This document shows positions 18,390 to 27,479 of a stretch of DNA of 64,000 bases, one piece after another. The position numbers and the translations under genes are program-made. Source of the DNA: Phormidium tanganyikae FI6-MK23 (lineage in GTDB: Bacteria > Cyanobacteriota > Cyanobacteriia > Leptolyngbyales > Leptolyngbyaceae); contig JAHHHU010000013.1 in the NCBI GenBank assembly GCA_019359175.1, positions 62,001 through 126,000 of the forward strand. Direction: 5' to 3'. The notes beneath the pieces were generated by a model, which saw only the letters and a program-made list of their open reading frames with translations, was not told the origin of the DNA and did no database searches. How positions within the stretch are numbered: the stretch's first letter is position 1; each line of letters opens with the position of its first letter.

Positions 18390-19676
18390 CTACCGCACTG
18401 GGACAACGAGCGATTGGGGCGACGCGATCGCTTGTTCAACCACGTTGGCTGCACGCTGCACACCTCCGGCTTGAGCAATTGCTTGTTGCAGGTGCTGCGC
18501 GTTCTTCCGGTAAGATTCCTGAGTCAAAACCTGTATGATTGCAGTCCGGAGGCGATCGACCGTCAACTGCTGAAGCGGCACAGCTTTCCCCACGCCTGTC
18601 CATTCAATCCGTGCGCCATTTCCAGGCTGCTCATAGGTGATAGGGATTGCAACTAAGGGAACCCCGTGGGTCAGCGAATCTAGAATCGTGTTCAGCCCAC
18701 CGTGGGTAATCGTTAAACTTGCCCGTGATAGCACCTCTAGTTGTGGAGCCGATTGGACGACCAGCGGAGAACCGGGCAGATCTGCCCTTGTTTCAGCAGT
18801 CCTGCTACCGCCCAACGTAATCACCAGTTGCACATCCAGCCCCATGCAGGCAGATGCAATCTGATCGAATAGTTCGCACTTGGTATTTTGCAGCGTTCCC
18901 AGGGAAGCATAGACGAGCGGTTGCCCCGTGAGTTGGTCGTAGGGAAATTCAATCGCTGGTTGTGCAGGGCTACGAAGCGGTCCGACAAAATGCCAATTCT
19001 GAGGTAAGCGAGTCCAGGGAAAATCAAATTCAAGCGGCTGTTGGATGATTTGGGCAAGGCGCAATCTCGAAGGCTGTAGCGTATATAGGCTGTGCTGAAG
19101 CGGTAAGTTCCACTGCTTGCGGTAAGTGTTGAGAACTTGTAGCATCGATCGACTCTCGCGATCTAAAATGGCATAGGTGATCCTGTTGCGAAGTTTTGCC
19201 CAGCTAGCCGTTTGATAACGCCAGCCCATAAAATACGGCGGAATTTCTGCTTCGCGTCGAATGATTTGACTACAACAAACCCCAATAAACGGTAACCCTA
19301 GCCATTGGGCGACATTCTCTCCGGCAGGTTCTAGTTGATCAACGAGCAGAATATCAATTCCAGCTTCTTGAATCGCACTTGGGGCATCTTGACAGACGAT
19401 CTCAGCAAGGTGTTGACAGAACCCAGCCGAGTACTGAAGTGCAGCAATTCCACTGAATTGACCGAGTTGCGCGATCGTGGCAGCGAGAGAGCCAGGAACA
19501 TAGGACTCTAAGCCGATCGGGTAGAATTCTAATCCTGTGGACTGAACGGTAAGTTCGACATCTGGAATTTGTAAAAACGTCACGCGATGTCCTCGCGATC
19601 GCAGTTCTCGTCCCAATGCTGCAAAACAATGAAGATGACTAAAAAATGGAGGGCAAATAATTCCAAAATGTACCAT
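18390..19676 (-). CDS. UGT/MGT-type glycosyltransferase (zeaxanthin glucosyltransferase-like)
   Basis: A GT1-family transferase of about 428 residues that uses a nucleotide sugar to glycosylate a lipophilic acceptor. The N-terminus MVHFGIICPPFFSHLHCFAA is typical, so I chose the ATG at 19676; the frame extends 44 codons further upstream without family similarity. The C-terminal donor-binding signature reads ITHGGLNTILDSLTHGVPLV, followed by PITYEQPGNGARIE. It resembles CrtX-like carotenoid glucosyltransferases of cyanobacteria, but no carotenoid genes are adjacent. Confidence 0.85.
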   Translation of the reverse strand: MVHFGIICPPFFSHLHCFAALGRELRSRGHRVTFLQIPDVELTVQSTGLEFYPIGLESYVPGSLAATIAQLGQFSGIAALQYSAGFCQHLAEIVCQDAPSAIQEAGIDILLVDQLEPAGENVAQWLGLPFIGVCCSQIIRREAEIPPYFMGWRYQTASWAKLRNRITYAILDRESRSMLQVLNTYRKQWNLPLQHSLYTLQPSRLRLAQIIQQPLEFDFPWTRLPQNWHFVGPLRSPAQPAIEFPYDQLTGQPLVYASLGTLQNTKCELFDQIASACMGLDVQLVITLGGSRTAETRADLPGSPLVVQSAPQLEVLSRASLTITHGGLNTILDSLTHGVPLVAIPITYEQPGNGARIEWTGVGKAVPLQQLTVDRLRTAIIQVLTQESYRKNAQHLQQAIAQAGGVQRAANVVEQAIASPQSLVVPVR

Positions 19677-19866
19677 ATGCCATTGAAGTGTTGCTCTGGA
19701 CAACAACGATAGAGAATTCCTACACCCAGCAAGTAAACGGCTCAACGAACTGTTTTCACTATGAATCTTTCTGGGAGTTGATTCCTCACTCTTGTAGCCT
19801 ATGCCCATACGGTCAAAGGATAGAACATCGTATGCGTGATTCGGTGATAGGAATAACTATCGCTAT

Positions 19867-20586
19867 TTACGATGAGGGAAACTGCTCAATTCGGGTTGTG
19901 GCATGTAACGACAATTTGCCTGCTGTTGCTCGAAGCTGCTGAATTTGCAAAGACATTCCCTGGCGGGCAAACTCCCGTAGATTCAGAACCTCGCTGACTT
20001 GGGCAACGAAAGCATTGATAAACTCTAATGGAAGATTTTGATCGGGCGATCGTAAACTGTGCAACTCAATTACTTGTCGATCGACACTGATTACCGGAAC
20101 TGTTATGAAGTTAAAACTAGACTGGTTAAAGTCATCAAATTGAAAAACAATGCTGTCCTGGGAGACGATAGAACATCGCACTTGTCTCGGCTTGATCGCT
20201 TTTTCAGCTTCGGACGGCAATCTTTGGTGAAGCCGTTCGCGAAAGGGTGCAGAGTTGATTGCATCGGTGAGGGCATCCTGATCAATCGTGAGTTGTAAGC
20301 TGCCTTCTGAAGGCTGCACCAGATGAATTTTGCCCCAGAGGGCGCTCAACGGTTTGACGACCACTAGACCGATCTGAAGTTGCAGTAATTCTACCCGCAG
20401 CATTTGATGCAGGAGGAGATTCTGAAGCGCGATCGCGATCGACTCCACCTCGCCACGAGCCAGACGATTCAAATCGGTCTTCACACGAACCCGGATCTGT
20501 TCGACATCCTTCAACCGTTGAGACAGCGCTGCTTCTGCAATTTTGTTAATTGCCTGTTCTCCGAATTTCGTTTTTTCCTGCGCCAT
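19867..20586 (-). CDS. DUF2993 (LmeA-like) protein
   Basis: This 239-residue protein matches the DUF2993 family common in cyanobacteria: FGEQAINKIAEAALSQRLKD, VRVKTDLNRLARGEVESIAI, then the beta-rich core with SLQLTIDQDALTDAINSAPF. Mycobacterial LmeA relatives bind phospholipids; the cyanobacterial role is unknown. No signal peptide is obvious. It reads leftward, with its start at an ATG before ACCTTTAGACATC. Confidence 0.85.
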   Translation of the reverse strand: MAQEKTKFGEQAINKIAEAALSQRLKDVEQIRVRVKTDLNRLARGEVESIAIALQNLLLHQMLRVELLQLQIGLVVVKPLSALWGKIHLVQPSEGSLQLTIDQDALTDAINSAPFRERLHQRLPSEAEKAIKPRQVRCSIVSQDSIVFQFDDFNQSSFNFITVPVISVDRQVIELHSLRSPDQNLPLEFINAFVAQVSEVLNLREFARQGMSLQIQQLRATAGKLSLHATTRIEQFPSS

Positions 20587-20669
20587 GAGTATCTACCTTT
20601 AGACATCAAACATAGACATCAAACAATGGTGGAGCTGAGGGTTTTCTATCCCCACCAATTTCCGCCTAT

Positions 20670-20859
20670 CGTGTACACACAAGTCGTTGATCACTTCGTT
20701 TCAGTCGGCTTCAGCCCCGTAAATCCCGCAAATTTGGACTTTGAAAGCGAGCAATTTCTTGCAGTTTCGGATATTTCTTCCGCTCAAAGTCCCCCAGAAT
20801 GGGGGATTTAGGGGGCGAAGATCTCGGCAATCACCGATCAAGGGACTTGTGTGTACACG
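20670..20859. mobile_element. MITE-like element with 16-bp perfect terminal inverted repeats
   Basis: CGTGTACACACAAGTC at 20670-20685 is exactly inverted at 20844-20859, and the similarity extends inward (GTTGATC versus CCTTGATC). The 190-bp element carries no transposase; inside is a second common dispersed palindrome (AGTCCCCCAGAATGGGGG at about 20790). Flanking target duplications are unclear. A short broken coding stretch follows at about 20888-21017. This element fills most of the 568-bp gap before the second MarC gene. Confidence 0.72.
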
Positions 20860-21154
20860 GTAGACTTTCAATCAAGGATGAGGCAGCGCTAATTGCTGCT
20901 GGAATGAGTGGTCAAAAAATTTAAACCACTATCTGGCTTTATCAAATCTTAGGCTTGAGACCCGTAAATGTTGTTCCTCCGATAGAGATATCGCTCTCAG
21001 GTAGTCGTTATGCTAATTGACGTTTGATTACACGCACATAGTTCTCAAATTATGCAGAGGACTGAGGGGATGATGTTGATATATTCGACCCATTCCACAA
21101 CCTTTCCGCTAACCTATGTGCATACACTATCGTGGCTCATAGCTTAATGCCATC

Positions 21155-21868
21155 ATGTTTGATGCTCAATTCGGGTCGCTTGCTGCGGACTGGCAAGCCC
21201 TAACGCAACAGATCCCCCTGACATTCATCGCCAAAGCCTTTCTAACTCTGTTTGTGATCGTCGATCCGATTGGGTTAGTCCCCCTGTTTATCTCACTGGT
21301 GGACGGGCGATCGCCCGAAGAACAGTCTCGCATTGCCCGACGCGCCATTGTCGTCTCAGCCGGAATTCTCGCCACCTTCGCCCTCTGCGGAGCTTTTGTC
21401 CTCCGCTATCTCGACATCAGCATGGAGGCGTTTCAGGTGACAGCCGGAATTTTGCTGTTCAAAATTGGCATTGATATGGTGTTCGCCCACCGAGAGCGAG
21501 AAACCCAGGAAGAGGAACAAGAAGCGCTCATGCGTCAGGATGTGAGCATCTTTCCGCTGGCAATTCCCTTAATTGCGGGACCTGGCACGCTCGCAACGAT
21601 GCTGATTTTGATCCAGGAAGCAGATAGCCATACGCTGGGAGAAGTCATCGTCCTAACGGATGCCGCGATCGTACTTGCGATCGCTTACGTCCTTTTAATG
21701 CTGGCAAAGTATTTAGCCGAATTGCTGGGTCGGACGGGGGTGAACGTAGTGACTCGGATTTTAGGAGTTTTGCTGGCAGCGCTGGCAGTGCAATATATCG
21801 CGGATGGCACGATGGCTTTGTTACAAACGGGCGTGATTCACGTTTTGCAGCAGTACCAAGCTGGGTGA
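21155..21868 (+). CDS. MarC-family integral membrane protein (paralogue)
   Basis: A 237-residue MarC-family protein with a longer N-terminus than its paralogue at 15149. The blocks FLTLFVIVDPIGLVPLFI, RERETQEEEQEALMRQD and FPLAIPLIAGPGTLATMLIL align closely with the other copy. Six membrane helices are expected. Function is unproven for the family; it is not established as an antibiotic-resistance determinant. Confidence 0.88.
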   Translation: MFDAQFGSLAADWQALTQQIPLTFIAKAFLTLFVIVDPIGLVPLFISLVDGRSPEEQSRIARRAIVVSAGILATFALCGAFVLRYLDISMEAFQVTAGILLFKIGIDMVFAHRERETQEEEQEALMRQDVSIFPLAIPLIAGPGTLATMLILIQEADSHTLGEVIVLTDAAIVLAIAYVLLMLAKYLAELLGRTGVNVVTRILGVLLAALAVQYIADGTMALLQTGVIHVLQQYQAG

Positions 21869-22006
21869 ATTTTGTTGATCCCCACGAGATTCGGATCGTG
21901 TTCTAGACCTGTGGATGCGATCGCCTACCTTAAAGAAGAGGACTGCTGAAGTTGGGTTACTTATATTTGCAGTAGCGATGAAGTTAGTATGCGGGGTAAG
22001 GAAGCA

Positions 22007-22129
22007 ATGCAACTTAAACGTGTTTCAACTTGGTTGAACACAGCTTCTGTGGCAAAATGGGGCGCGATCGCGGCTTTAGGCGTACTTGCGTTGTCGGTTC
22101 TCGCCAACCCTCCGATTGGAGGCAAATAA
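22007..22129 (+). CDS. 40-residue single-span membrane protein
   Basis: A short ORF from ATG 22007 to TAA 22127-22129 encodes 40 residues: a basic start (MQLKRVSTWLNT), one hydrophobic span (WGAIAALGVLALSVLA) and the tail NPPIGGK. GTAAGGAAGC before the ATG is a plausible ribosome-binding site. It ends only 3 bp before the start of the hemerythrin-fusion gene, so translational coupling is likely. It could be a small partner subunit or leader peptide of that protein. Confidence 0.55.
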   Translation: MQLKRVSTWLNTASVAKWGAIAALGVLALSVLANPPIGGK

Positions 22130-22132
22130 AAT

Positions 22133-23620
22133 ATGACAACGTTGCTAGAGGATACGAAGCGGATCGCGATCGCAAGACAGTTAGCAGAAATGAAAGCACT
22201 TCAGACTCTGCTAATTGCGAACGATCGCGTCCTAATCAATGGGATTAGTGATGACGAAATTCGTCAGCGACTCCAGAAAATGCTGGAACAGGATGAAAAA
22301 AACCTGGGCGTTCTTGAGACGGTCATGGTTCAATATGGTGTTAAGGGCGAGATCCAGAAAAGCGTTGAGCAGGGACTAGCAGCAATCCAAAACCAGATGG
22401 AGAGTTCTAGGCTAACCCTGTTTGAAAAAGCCTTTCAGCAGGAATTGCTTAAGCATCAGCAAACAATGACTGGCATCACGGTTCACAAAGCAGCTCAGGT
22501 AGTGGGTGCTGATGTTGAAGCGGCAATTGCGCCGTTGCATACGATTAATTTTGAAAGCCGCGCCCATCAAGAGCAATTCAAAGGCATCCTAGAAATTTTG
22601 GGTGTGCTTGAATTGACGGGACAAGAACCAGATCAAGGACTCTGGGCGCGAGTTGAGGATGCAGTTGCAGCACTGACGGGTGTTGTCGGCAGTGTTGTCA
22701 CCCGCACCGATGATGAGATGATTATCCGTGATGTTCTGCTGATGGATCATACTAAATCGGATATTCTGATTGCTGAAATCTTACAAAGTGATGATCCTGA
22801 GAAAGTTCAAGAGTATTTTGGGCAACTCTACAAGGATGTTAGCATTCATGGTCTGGCTGAAGAACAAGTCGTCTACCCTGCCCTGCGTCCTTATTACTCA
22901 CACACCGAAGAAATTGTCGATCAAACTGATGGTGTGATTGCCCTGCTGGATGAGTTAAAGGCTGCCGATCCGACTGCGCCTGACTTCAAAGCTCAAATAA
23001 AACGATTTAGAAGCGCCCTACGAGAGCATATTAATCAAGAAGAACGCGATGCGTTTCCAATTTTGAGGAACAACTTGAGTCACGAGCAACAAAAGCAAAT
23101 GGCGAGCGACTTCAAGGCAGCGAAGGGGAGGATACAAGACCCAAAAGAAGCTCTCAATCTACAGGATCTCGTGAGCCAACGCAGCAGTAACGATAGATAT
23201 AAAGGTGGATTTAATCCAATGAACCATGCAACTTTTTGGGAACGAGTTTTTCAAACGAAAGCGATGATTAACTGGGTTGAGGCAATCGTCTTTTTGGTTG
23301 GCGATCGCTTCATTCGTGATGCACTCCAAACAGAACCGTTAATGAATCCTGAGTATTCCCAACTATTCTATGGATTGGTGTTTATCATTGGGATTGCCTA
23401 TTGGTGGGTCAGTCAGGATATCACTCGAAATCACGATATTGTTCGGTTTGGAATTCTCGCTCAGAGTAGTGTGTTTGCGGTTCTGGCTTACCACACCTTG
23501 CTAGGCAGTCTTCATCCGTTGTATTTGCTTTCCGGTGTGCTGGATCTGACCTTTGCTATTTTGTTTATTCGGTTCCTCAGTGCCAATGCTAGCAGTCCTA
23601 TACTAGGCAAAAAATCATAG
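22133..23620 (+). CDS. Hemerythrin-domain protein fused to a C-terminal membrane module
   Basis: A 495-residue protein. The N-terminal 180 residues are helical and hemerythrin-like in layout. Residues ~195-320 contain a clear hemerythrin domain with HTKSDILIAE, HGLAEEQVVYPALRPYY and the final HINQEERDAFPIL, giving a His/Glu di-iron site. From about residue 370 there are three to four hydrophobic spans ending LHPLYLLSGVLDLTFAILFI. The fusion suggests an oxygen-, NO- or iron-responsive membrane protein. The preceding 40-residue ORF is coupled. A fragment of the same C-terminal module lies at 37861-38043. Confidence 0.82.
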   Translation: MTTLLEDTKRIAIARQLAEMKALQTLLIANDRVLINGISDDEIRQRLQKMLEQDEKNLGVLETVMVQYGVKGEIQKSVEQGLAAIQNQMESSRLTLFEKAFQQELLKHQQTMTGITVHKAAQVVGADVEAAIAPLHTINFESRAHQEQFKGILEILGVLELTGQEPDQGLWARVEDAVAALTGVVGSVVTRTDDEMIIRDVLLMDHTKSDILIAEILQSDDPEKVQEYFGQLYKDVSIHGLAEEQVVYPALRPYYSHTEEIVDQTDGVIALLDELKAADPTAPDFKAQIKRFRSALREHINQEERDAFPILRNNLSHEQQKQMASDFKAAKGRIQDPKEALNLQDLVSQRSSNDRYKGGFNPMNHATFWERVFQTKAMINWVEAIVFLVGDRFIRDALQTEPLMNPEYSQLFYGLVFIIGIAYWWVSQDITRNHDIVRFGILAQSSVFAVLAYHTLLGSLHPLYLLSGVLDLTFAILFIRFLSANASSPILGKKS

Positions 23621-23655
23621 TCTGTTTATACTCATCTAGATTAATCAGAGTACTA

Positions 23656-24024
23656 CTATAGCTTGCTTTGCAGTGTCAAGAATCGCTCTGCCCATTCGAT
23701 TTGTTGTTGAGCCATTTCAGCAGAAACTTCATCTTCTGCATCATAATCTCCTTGCAACCGAACTCGTTCAGCAGCAATCAGAGCGCGGTGATAATCCGCA
23801 GAAATTTCTTGGGATTTGATAAAGTGCAAGCCAAAGGCATTGATTACGCCAGAATGAGTTGAGAAAGTAAGTTGCTTGCCAAGTAGAAGTGCTTGCGCTA
23901 CATAAAACATGGCGTAGTAGGCACGGGAAGCGGAGAAATCATAATTCTCTTCCTGAGCTAACAACTTTGCAACTTTTAAGCTGCGTTGCGCTTTGGTGAT
24001 GAGGGCTTGTTGCTCAGGAGTCAT
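23656..24024 (-). CDS. HEPN-domain protein (HepT-like toxin)
   Basis: A 122-residue HEPN protein with the signature FSASRAYYAMFYVAQALLLG and HSGVINAFGLHFIK. In HepT/MntA-type toxin-antitoxin pairs the HEPN member is an RNase toxin that the MNT partner silences by nucleotidylation. The canonical RX4-6H catalytic motif is not evident here, so this is the HEPN subtype lacking a clear RNase site or a divergent one. It overlaps the MNT gene by 4 bp on the minus strand. Confidence 0.85.
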   Translation of the reverse strand: MTPEQQALITKAQRSLKVAKLLAQEENYDFSASRAYYAMFYVAQALLLGKQLTFSTHSGVINAFGLHFIKSQEISADYHRALIAAERVRLQGDYDAEDEVSAEMAQQQIEWAERFLTLQSKL

Positions 24025-24344
24025 GCTGGAATGCCCTCACGACGGAGATTAATAAAGAAGGGCATTTGCGTTTGCTGGAGTTTTCGATCGGGTACGATGT
24101 TGACAGAAATGAGAACTTCCCATTTGAGGCAGAGGTCTGCAATAAAGGGCGTGGTGCAATTGATTTCTGTTAAGGAGTCGAACGAGCCATGCAAGGTGAC
24201 GAGGATATCAATGTCAGACTCAGGAGTTGCATCGCCTCGCGCTTGAGAACCGTAGAGGAGAATCCCTGCCAGTCGATCATCGTAGAGTGTTTCAAGATGC
24301 TGGCGGACTTCGATCAGAATTTCATTCAGATGGGGGTGACGCAT
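24021..24344 (-). CDS. Minimal nucleotidyltransferase (MntA-like antitoxin)
   Basis: A 107-residue minimal nucleotidyltransferase with the catalytic core GILLYGSQARGDATPESDID, that is GSxxRG followed by DxD. In type VII (HepT/MntA) systems it adds nucleotides to the HEPN toxin and inactivates it. It is the first gene of the minus-strand pair; its stop overlaps the HEPN start by 4 bp. Complete length. Confidence 0.88.
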   Translation of the reverse strand: MRHPHLNEILIEVRQHLETLYDDRLAGILLYGSQARGDATPESDIDILVTLHGSFDSLTEINCTTPFIADLCLKWEVLISVNIVPDRKLQQTQMPFFINLRREGIPA

Positions 24345-24423
24345 GGCGGAAAGACTGAACGGTGCGCTGCCTTGATTATGGCACGATCGCTGATTGAGGA
24401 ATCGCGGAACTTGCCATACCCGT

Positions 24424-24492
24424 GGAATTCGCAGGAAGCAGGTTATTTATTGGAGGGGGTGCGATCTCCAGAAAATATAGGTAACGTTGCCC
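24424..24492. repeat. Dispersed repeat segment, copy 1
   Basis: This ~69-bp stretch (ATTCGCAGGAAGCAGGTT ... AGAAAATATA) is nearly identical to part of 27283-27407. In both places it runs straight into an attC-like site. Related pieces occur at 29778-29932 and 31514-31595. Confidence 0.75.
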
Positions 24493-24566
24493 ATCATCCA
24501 CTGCTAGCTATCTTGAACTCTAACAAATAACCTCTCGGCGATCGGGTGCATAGGCGCAGTCGAACA
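24478..24566 (+). repeat. attC-like site A (degenerate right arm)
   Basis: The left arm (TAACGTTGCCCATCATCC) matches site B at 27393. The right arm (GTGCATAGGCGCA-GTCGAAC) is a degenerate version of GTGCA...GCATT-GTTAGAC seen at site C. Size 89 bp versus 87 and 90 for the other sites. Beyond it, 24567-24971 contains no gene I can support. Confidence 0.45.
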
Positions 24567-24971
24567 ACGCCCATGATCGGAACTTGCGTACTTTTATGTT
24601 ATGGTACAATGCAGCCAATGCCAAGGCTTGTTATAAGCTCAAGTATGTAGTCATCGCTCAAAAATTAGTTATGCTTCTGTCTACAACTGTTCCCAATCAC
24701 AAATTTAAGCAATCCTGTCCACCTTAGTTGTGGAACTGCTCTTCAATGGATGCTTAGAGTAAGCTTTTTGGCGCACATTGGTGCATGACTCAAATTATTT
24801 GAGTAAAAAAATTCGCACTACTTTTGTCTAATCGTGCTTCTGATCGGTTTATCGGTCAGATATAGCGACTTTCAGTCGAGTAAGTGCCAACACAATCACT
24901 GAAAGCATTTCATAGCGAGATCCCTACTATGGGCTATCCATGACAGAACCGCTGTCTATGGTTATAAACTT

Positions 24972-26477
24972 TTGCATTGTACAACTGGAGACACCTTGAA
25001 TCTTAAGACACTTAAACGGGAATGGCTCTCAAACATTCGCGCAGACCTTCTAGCGGGAACAGTGGTTGCACTTGCCTTGATTCCAGAAGCGATCGCCTTT
25101 TCGATTATTGCGGGCGTTGATCCCAAAGTCGGACTCTATGCCTCCTTCATCATTGCGATGGTGACAGCGATTTGTGGTGGACGACCTGGACTTATTTCAG
25201 CCGCTACAGGTTCGATGGCTCTGTTGATGATTCATCTGGTCAAAGATCACGGCTTGCAGTATCTCTTTGCCGCTGGCATTTTGACTGGGATATTGCAAAT
25301 TCTGTTTGGCTGGCTGAAGCTGGGACGACAGATGAAGTACGTCCCCCGTGCCGTCATGATTGGCTTTGTCAATGCGTTGGCAATTTTAATTTTTCTGGCG
25401 CAATTACCGCAACTGACCAATGTGCCGATAGCAGTGTATGTCATGACCGCAGCCGCATTGGCGATTATCTATCTGTTGCCACGAATGACAACTGTTCTCC
25501 CATCGCCACTAGTGGCAATCGTCACGATTACAGCCATTTCTATCTTTGCAGGCATCAAAGTGCCGACAGTGGGAGACATGGGATCACTGCCGAGTACGTT
25601 CCCGCCATTTTTACTGCCGCAGGTGCCACTGAATTTAGAAACACTCAACATCATCTTTCCCTATGCAATCATGCTAGCGATCGTCGGCTTGTTGGAATCG
25701 TTACTAACTGCTTCTTTGCTGGATGAATTAACCAATACACCCAGTGATAAAAATCAGGAAGCAACCGGACAGGGCATTGCCAACATTGTCAGCAACTTCT
25801 TTGGAGGGATGGCAGGCTGCGCCATGATTGGACAGTCGGTGATCAATATTCAATCGGGCGGACGCGGACGTTTATCTACGTTTAGTGCTGGGGTGTTTCT
25901 ACTCTTTTTTATGCTGGCGCTCGGCAGTTGGGTAGAGCGGATTCCGATGGCGGCATTGGTAGCTGTGATGATCATGGTGTCGATTGGTACATTTAATTGG
26001 TCATCACTCATACATTTCCGCAAAGTGCCTCGTAGCGAAACAGCAGCGATGGTGACGACTGTACTGATTACGGTATTGAGCCATAACTTAGCGATTGGTG
26101 TCGTCGTGGGTGTAGCGCTCAGTACTGTGTTTTTCTCGCGGAAAATTGCCAAAGTGGTCTTTGTCGATAAAGTTTTGAGTGCTGACGGCACCCACCGCAC
26201 CTATAGCGTTGCAGGACAGATCTTCTTTGTCTCGGTTGATGACTTTTTGGAGAATTTTGATTTCTATGAAGAACTTGAAAAAGTGACACTGAACTTTAGC
26301 CATGCTCATATTTGGGATCAGTCGGCAGTGGCGGCGATCGATCAAGTTGTGCTTAAGTTTCGTCGCCGTGGGGCGGATGTGGAACTGTTGGGACTCAATG
26401 AAGCTAGTGCGACCTTGGTCGAAAAACTAGCCATTCATAATGATCCTGATGCACTGGAAAAAATGACGAGTCACTAG
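24972..26477 (+). CDS. SulP-family anion transporter with STAS domain
   Basis: A 501-residue SulP transporter: ~12 membrane spans beginning [20 protein letters not shown], with the conserved [20 protein letters not shown] and [17 protein letters not shown] regions, then a cytoplasmic STAS domain from about 405 ([28 protein letters not shown]). SulP members carry sulfate, bicarbonate or other anions. The sequence does not resemble BicA closely at the N-terminus, so the substrate is open. The annotated ATG could be preceded by few alternatives; the TTG within TTGAATCTTAAGACAC is another start. Confidence 0.88.
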   Translation: MHCTTGDTLNLKTLKREWLSNIRADLLAGTVVALALIPEAIAFSIIAGVDPKVGLYASFIIAMVTAICGGRPGLISAATGSMALLMIHLVKDHGLQYLFAAGILTGILQILFGWLKLGRQMKYVPRAVMIGFVNALAILIFLAQLPQLTNVPIAVYVMTAAALAIIYLLPRMTTVLPSPLVAIVTITAISIFAGIKVPTVGDMGSLPSTFPPFLLPQVPLNLETLNIIFPYAIMLAIVGLLESLLTASLLDELTNTPSDKNQEATGQGIANIVSNFFGGMAGCAMIGQSVINIQSGGRGRLSTFSAGVFLLFFMLALGSWVERIPMAALVAVMIMVSIGTFNWSSLIHFRKVPRSETAAMVTTVLITVLSHNLAIGVVVGVALSTVFFSRKIAKVVFVDKVLSADGTHRTYSVAGQIFFVSVDDFLENFDFYEELEKVTLNFSHAHIWDQSAVAAIDQVVLKFRRRGADVELLGLNEASATLVEKLAIHNDPDALEKMTSH

Positions 26478-26535
26478 AGGGCACCTCGAAAAATTAGATT
26501 AAGCCGAGAAGCAACAACGAGAAAAGGTGTCACGC

Positions 26536-26688
26536 TAACCCTCATTTGTCACTCTCGCTGAAGCGAATTCTGAAACTCAGCCACAGCGCGTGTCTCCTAT
26601 TTTGACGGCTCAAAAATGACAAAAGAGCAAAACGCAGGTACAGTAAGGCTTTCAGTTTTTGCTCCTGCCAAGGTGACAAATAGGGTTA
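26536..26688. mobile_element. MITE-like element with ~16-bp terminal inverted repeats
   Basis: TAACCCTCATTTGTCAC at 26536-26552 is inverted at 26673-26688 (GTGACAAATAGGGTTA) with one extra base. The 153-bp element has no coding potential. It lies between the SulP transporter and the 187-residue hypothetical gene. No clear target duplication was seen. Confidence 0.65.
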
Positions 26689-26707
26689 ATCGTCATTCTA
26701 GTGTTGG

Positions 26708-27271
26708 TTACTCTTTGATTTCGGGCTTTTCGTCGTCCTTTTGCTTGGGCTTGCGGGCGAAGCGTTGCGCCATCTCTGCCATCATCGATTCTAGGCTTGC
26801 TCCTTGTCCACTGGCTTTGGCATGACGATAGGCAGTTAATGCATTCTCGTAGGCTTCAGTACCGATCGCGATCGTAGTTGCATCGACTAAATCCCGGAGT
26901 TGATTGAGTGCCATCAGGATTGTCGATAAGCGATCGAAGGTTGCTAAGTCCTGTTGAAATTTCTCGGTATCGAAGGAGCGGGGTAGGAAGTCGGATTTCT
27001 GTTGGATGACTTCTAGGACTTTGCCAGCAAAGATACGGTTTTTGTTGCCCATGCCTAACATTGATTTCCGTTCTTCTGCGCTGAGATCACGTAGGAAGGG
27101 AAGGAAATCGTTGATCTGAGTGATCAAGTTGAGGATGTTGTCGCGATCGCTTTGGCTCAAATGTTCAGCACTTGTGGAGCTAGAAGCATCAGAGGAGAAA
27201 GAAGGCAGAATGGTCTGAGAGGTACTATTGCCGTTGCTCGTGCCATTGCCGTTTGTTGTTGATTTATTCAT
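26708..27271 (-). CDS. Hypothetical protein with low-complexity N-terminus
   Basis: Not recognised. About 187 residues from ATG 27271 (a further ATG at 27286 is possible). Residues 1-40 are Asn/Ser/Thr-rich and disordered. The rest is helical, with DRDNILNLITQINDFLPFL and a basic/acidic tail. It resembles unnamed conserved cyanobacterial helical proteins. Its 5' end is duplicated as a broken copy at 29778-29875. Confidence 0.6.
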   Translation of the reverse strand: MNKSTTNGNGTSNGNSTSQTILPSFSSDASSSTSAEHLSQSDRDNILNLITQINDFLPFLRDLSAEERKSMLGMGNKNRIFAGKVLEVIQQKSDFLPRSFDTEKFQQDLATFDRLSTILMALNQLRDLVDATTIAIGTEAYENALTAYRHAKASGQGASLESMMAEMAQRFARKPKQKDDEKPEIKE

Positions 27272-27282
27272 AGAGGATCGAT

Positions 27283-27407
27283 GCACACTGTTGCATCTAG
27301 TAAACGTGTTCCTAGCGTTCCCGTGTTGAAGGGTGGGATTCGCAGGAAGCAGGTTGTTTATTGGAGGAGGGGGTGCGATCTCTAGAAAATATAAGTAACG
27401 TTGCCCA
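27283..27407. repeat. Dispersed repeat segment, copy 2 (most complete)
   Basis: This region contains GTTGCATCTAGTAAACGTG, then GTTCCCGTGTTGAAGGGTGG, then the CAGGAAGCAGGTTGTTTATTGG stretch. Its left part matches 31514-31595 and 29884-29932, and its right part matches 24424-24492. It leads directly into attC-like site B. Confidence 0.75.
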
Positions 27408-27479
27408 TCACCCGCCGCAGATCACCCTTGTAGCATACCGATCAACCTCAACGGTCGGTATGCACGGGCGTTGTTAGTC
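27393..27479 (-). repeat. attC-like site B at the 3' end of the SnoaL-like gene
   Basis: 87 bp. On the minus strand it begins GACTAACAACGCCC and ends GGGCAACGTTACTT. The outer arms can pair (TAAC/GTTA, GCCC/GGGC), and an inner 9-bp hairpin (GCATACCGA/TCGGTATGC) is present. The first bases overlap the stop codon of the SnoaL-like gene (TGA within GTGACTAAC), which is how integron cassettes end. Left and right arms are conserved with site C. Confidence 0.6.

Noticed and set aside
24189-24530. 113-codon plus-strand ORF opposite MntA
   Set aside because: It is antisense to the nucleotidyltransferase and runs into the repeats; a shadow frame.
24567-24971. Riboswitch upstream of the SulP gene
   Set aside because: Some weak hairpins occur, but no recognisable riboswitch core.
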